In this document: piece by piece, positions 30,807-33,548 of the stretch
Position numbering within the stretch: the first letter of the stretch is position 1
Layout of the letters: each line of letters opens with the position of its first letter
Source of the DNA: Candidatus Bipolaricaulota bacterium
GTDB lineage: Bacteria > Bipolaricaulota > Bipolaricaulia > UBA7950 > UBA9294
Direction of reading: 5' to 3'
Assembly: GCA_030606565.1 (NCBI GenBank)
Contig: JAUWGE010000019.1
Location: forward strand, 1 to 33,548
Length of the DNA: 33,548 nt
Made by a program: the position numbers and the translations under genes
The notes under the pieces: generated by a model
Told to the model about the DNA's origin: nothing
Databases searched by the model: none
Seen by the model: the letters and a program-made list of their open reading frames with translations, nothing else

Positions 30807-31508
30807 ATGAGGGAGTTGTTACTGGGCGCAATGGTGATCGGACTCGCTGCAGTTCTCCTTACTTGCGGTCTGCTGCTCAACCAGGAAAAGGCTCCTGCGG
30901 CGGGGACGGATACACTCAAGCCGTTATCCCTCTTCGAATCGGAGCAAGTGTACCTCCTTCAACTCGCCCGGCAGCAACTGGAGGCGGTTCTCGCCGGTGA
31001 ACCTGGGATCGTGGTTGACGCGGCTGCGGTCTCTGTAAACCTGCGGCGAGAGGCGGCCTGCTTTGTCACACTGTATGAAGACGGGATCGTGCGCGGGTGT
31101 ATGATCGACGCTTTTTACCCTCACGAGTCCCTCTACCGGAATGTGCTGCGAAACGCTGTGCTCGCTGCCACCGGTGATGAACGCTTCTCACCGGTTACGA
31201 TAGAGGAACTCGATGCCATCCACATCGAGATCAGCGTGCTTGATGTTCCACAAGTGCTCGAGTTTGAGGACCCTGGCGATCTGCTCGAGAAACTCCACCC
31301 AGGAGTGGGTGGAGTGATCCTCACCACGGAGGCTGCTCTGTCAACCTATCTACCCCATATGTGGGAAGCCTATCCCAACCCAGCGGAGTTTCTCTCTCAT
31401 CTGTGTACAAAGCAGGGAGCAGCCGCTGATTGCTGGAAGAGGAATCCGCTTCCGCAAATCAAAATCTATCACGTTTTTCACTTCGCGGAAGGAGAGTCTC
31501 CACATTGA
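30807..31508 (+). CDS. AMMECR1-domain protein with N-terminal export/anchor segment
   Basis: A 233-residue protein. Residues 1-27 are a hydrophobic anchor or signal (LLLGAMVIGLAAVLLTCGLLL) followed by a polar linker. The AMMECR1 domain covers about 45-225: LLQLARQQLEAVLAGE, ACFVTLYEDGIVRGCMIDAF (the conserved LRGC-type motif), SLYRNVLRNAVLAATGDERFSPVTIEELDAIHIEISVLDVPQ and GVGGVILTTEAALSTYLPHMWE. Most AMMECR1 proteins are cytosolic and encoded with MEMO and radical-SAM genes (AmmeMemoRadiSam), neither of which is here. The biochemical function of the domain is unknown. The ATG overlaps a ggtgaagg site; an Ogt gene follows 56 bp downstream on the same strand. Confidence 0.82.
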   Translation: MRELLLGAMVIGLAAVLLTCGLLLNQEKAPAAGTDTLKPLSLFESEQVYLLQLARQQLEAVLAGEPGIVVDAAAVSVNLRREAACFVTLYEDGIVRGCMIDAFYPHESLYRNVLRNAVLAATGDERFSPVTIEELDAIHIEISVLDVPQVLEFEDPGDLLEKLHPGVGGVILTTEAALSTYLPHMWEAYPNPAEFLSHLCTKQGAAADCWKRNPLPQIKIYHVFHFAEGESPH

Positions 31509-31564
31509 CCTTCCTACCTCAACTCATTACGCTGTAACTACCGAGAGAGAGGGAGGGCAGGCCT

Positions 31565-32065
31565 TTGGCGAGACGATTGTACGGGAGTGTGATCTGTTGG
31601 GAAGGGTGGCAGTTCGCTGTCCTTTCTTCGGCGGTGGGCGTCTGTCGTATCGATCTTCACGGTACCCTCCTTGCTGAGCTAAGCAGTCGTCTGAGGGTCA
31701 GAGTTATCCCGGACGATCGCCGCAATGCCCATATCTTGCAGGAACTTCACGAGTACTTGGCGGGGCAACGAGAATCGTTCTCCTGTACTCTCGACTTCCA
31801 AGGGACCCCATTTCAGATGTCGGTGTGGAACACGTTATCACAGATTCCCTATGGCAAGACTATGTCCTACGGGGAGATCGCCGTGGCGATCGGCCGCCCA
31901 CATGCTACCAGGGCGGTCGGTGGAGCAGTTGGCGCAAATCCTATTCCTATAGTCATTCCCTGTCATCGAGTGATCGGGAAGGATGGCTCCCTTGTCGGCT
32001 ACGGTGGCGGACTCCCTCTTAAGGAGCGACTCCTCGCCCTGGAACAGGGTAGCCTCGATCTCTAG
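31565..32065 (+). CDS. ogt: Methylated-DNA--protein-cysteine methyltransferase
   Basis: A 166-residue suicide DNA repair protein that removes O6-alkyl groups from guanine. The C-terminal domain is complete: TPFQMSVWNTLSQIPYGKTMSYGEIAVAIG, the arginine finger in HATRAVGGAVGANP, and the active site PCHRVIGKDGSLVGYGGGLPLKERLL with acceptor C133. The N-terminal domain is short and divergent, as in Ogt. TTG 31565 follows gggagggcagg. Its stop codon overlaps that of the convergent CDF gene by 4 bp (ctag, 32062-32065). Confidence 0.92.
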   Translation: MARRLYGSVICWEGWQFAVLSSAVGVCRIDLHGTLLAELSSRLRVRVIPDDRRNAHILQELHEYLAGQRESFSCTLDFQGTPFQMSVWNTLSQIPYGKTMSYGEIAVAIGRPHATRAVGGAVGANPIPIVIPCHRVIGKDGSLVGYGGGLPLKERLLALEQGSLDL

Positions 32066-32979
32066 CAATCCTTGTGGTGCGCGGCGAGTTCTGGGGTATC
32101 GGGCTCGATGTGTACCATCACGTTCACCGGCCTCTTGCACGCAGCCTGCAATACTTCTTCGACCTGCATCGAGATGCGATGCCCTTCCAAGAGGGTAAGA
32201 TCCGGATCGACAAGGACGTGAAGGTCGAGGAAGATCTCCCTTCCTACCTGTCGGGTGCGAAGTTGGTGCCATCCGCGGACCTGGTCTACCTGCTTAATGG
32301 CGGCGTTGATCGTGTGTAGCTGTGCGGGTGAAAGAGCCCCCTCGGTCAGTTCATGAAGGACGTTGAACAAGGTCTTTCCACCGGATGAGACCACCATCAA
32401 TCCGACAAGGAGTCCGGCAACCTGATCCGCGAGTCCCCACCCACACAGCCCGACAACTCCACCGAGAAGTACGGCAACAGAGGAAAGGGCATCGGAGCGA
32501 TGGTGCCAGGCGTTTGCCTGCAGGGCGGTGCTTCTGACGCGGCGGGCGACGCGAGCCGTTTTGCGGTAGATCCACTCTTTTGTCAGGATTGAACATGCGG
32601 CAACAACGAGAACAGCCAAGCCTGGAAAACTGCGTTGATGGGCATAGAGGGCTCGGCCAGCTTTCCAGGCGATGAATAGGCCTACCACGATCAGGGTAAC
32701 TGCCAGTAACCCACCGGCGAGAGTCTCATAGCGGCCGTGCCCATAGGGGTGGCTCGCGTCTGGCTTGCGGGCTCCCAGCCGGATTGCGCCCAGAACTACC
32801 AGATCGGTCGCCATATCCGACCCCGAATGGATTCCATCGGCGACAAGGGCAACTGAGCCGGTCAGGAAACCGGCGATCAGCTTCGCCGCAAGCAGGAGAA
32901 CGTTGATGACAATACCGACAAGCGTAACACGAACTCCAGAATCTGAAGGGGTGTTGGTCTTAGGAAAGAGCCAGTCCAT
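32062..32979 (-). CDS. Cation diffusion facilitator (CDF) metal exporter
   Basis: A 305-residue membrane transporter that exports zinc, iron or related divalent metals in exchange for protons. The N-terminal part has about six helices, with metal ligands in ALVADGIHSGSDMATD (D48, H51, D55 region of TM2) and NAWHHRSDALSSVAVLLG (TM5). A SHPYGHGRYET loop is typical. The cytosolic C-terminal domain (about 215-300) has the ferredoxin-like metal-sensing fold: VRGWHQLRTRQVGREIFLDLHVLVDPDLTLLEGHRI and NVMVHIEPD. The ATG at 32979 lacks a clear Shine-Dalgarno, and a -10 box just upstream suggests leaderless expression. It lies immediately downstream of the rRNA operon. Confidence 0.9.
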   Translation of the reverse strand: MDWLFPKTNTPSDSGVRVTLVGIVINVLLLAAKLIAGFLTGSVALVADGIHSGSDMATDLVVLGAIRLGARKPDASHPYGHGRYETLAGGLLAVTLIVVGLFIAWKAGRALYAHQRSFPGLAVLVVAACSILTKEWIYRKTARVARRVRSTALQANAWHHRSDALSSVAVLLGGVVGLCGWGLADQVAGLLVGLMVVSSGGKTLFNVLHELTEGALSPAQLHTINAAIKQVDQVRGWHQLRTRQVGREIFLDLHVLVDPDLTLLEGHRISMQVEEVLQAACKRPVNVMVHIEPDTPELAAHHKDC

Positions 32980-32986
32980 GAGGTTA

Positions 32987-33016
32987 ATTCTATGGCAGGC
33001 ACTACTAGAAGAGCAA
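32987..33016 (-). promoter_or_regulatory. Promoter of the CDF gene, giving a leaderless transcript
   Basis: On the minus strand TAGAAT (32987-32992, 5 of 6) lies 7 nt before ATG 32979, so transcription would begin at or 1 nt before the start codon. A weak -35 (TTGCTC, 33011-33016) sits 18 bp upstream, next to the rRNA terminator. Confidence 0.4.
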
Positions 33017-33022
33017 TGAAAC

Positions 33023-33030
33023 AAAAAAAA
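33023..33030 (-). terminator. Terminator of the rRNA operon
   Basis: Eight consecutive T on the minus strand directly follow the 3' end of 5S rRNA. The 5S terminal helix (CCAGG/CCTGG) can serve as the stem, giving an intrinsic terminator that separates the rRNA operon from the CDF gene. Confidence 0.55.
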
Positions 33031-33147
33031 CCAGGCGACGACCTACTCTCCCAACTCCTTGCGAAGTTAGTACCATCGGCGCTGGAGGGCTTAACTGCCG
33101 TGTTCGGGATGGGAACGGGTATATCCCCTCCGCTATGTGCCACCTGG
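33031..33147 (-). rRNA. rrf: 5S ribosomal RNA
   Basis: About 117 nt on the minus strand. The terminal helix CCAGG/CCTGG closes the molecule, and CCCGTTCCCATCCCGAACAC plus the GAAGTTAAGC-type region (here cagttaagccctccagcgcc) are universal 5S blocks. It follows 23S after a spacer of about 45 bp. Confidence 0.92.
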
Positions 33148-33189
33148 AATCTTAAAATAACTTTCCGTCCTTAAGACAAGTGAACAGGG

Positions 33190-33548
<359 letters not shown>

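Noticed and set aside
32992-33174. Plus-strand frame across the 5S region
   Set aside because: It is antisense to 5S rRNA and its terminator; no independent evidence of coding.

Overview
The window is a bacterial chromosome segment of moderately high G+C. It ends at the right edge in a minus-strand rRNA operon (3' part of 23S, then 5S). Genes use clear AGGAGG-type ribosome binding sites with frequent GTG and TTG starts. A tungsten/molybdenum aldehyde:ferredoxin oxidoreductase with dedicated MoaD-like partners points to an anaerobic or fermentative lifestyle. Many exported proteins (VIT/VWA, beta-helix, beta-propeller, CsgG-like, exported AMMECR1, exported PLD nuclease) suggest a deep-branching environmental lineage. 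I cannot name the phylum from sequence alone.

Region 1 (1-9.25 kb) is mostly housekeeping and metabolic. It holds a repeat-bounded SagB-type nitroreductase, a secreted glycosidase-like protein, a secreted VIT-VWA protein, a solo B3/4-domain protein and an FLVCR-like MFS transporter. Divergent from the transporter is a nucleoside hydrolase plus ribokinase pair, preceded by two inverted repeats; together they would turn nucleosides into base plus ribose 5-phosphate.

Region 2 (9.3-15.9 kb) is accessory and decaying. A RelE/ParE-YefM toxin-antitoxin module lies between two 24-bp direct repeats and abuts the truncated 5' part of a group II intron. The intron itself carries two copies of a near-palindromic repeat. 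There follow a GT2 glycosyltransferase, a frameshifted cold-shock gene, an rve-type IS with iteron-like ends, a frameshifted ribbon-helix-helix gene, a membrane-anchored DUF192 protein, a HEPN (ApeA-like) protein and the C-terminal stub of a restriction-modification methylase.

Region 3 (16-27.7 kb) carries the aldehyde oxidoreductase with two overlapping ubiquitin-fold genes, radC, an exported beta-helix protein, a PiT phosphate transporter, a frameshifted Vgb-like propeller gene, an S9 prolyl oligopeptidase-type peptidase, an alpha/beta hydrolase and a CsgG-like protein.

Region 4 (27.8-29.6 kb) is a small accessory island next to tRNA-Asn. It is bounded by a 54-bp imperfect repeat that contains the 3' end of the tRNA. 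Inside are an exported PLD nuclease divergent from an RHH regulator, with inverted repeats over their promoters, plus IS3 and SDR debris. Region 5 (29.6-33.5 kb) has an M20 peptidase, an exported AMMECR1-domain protein, an Ogt-type DNA methyltransferase, a CDF metal exporter and the rRNA genes.

Two patterns run across the window. At least three genes appear to be frameshifted while all long enzymes are intact. Three genes have a -10 box placed so that transcription would begin at the start codon (leaderless mRNA).
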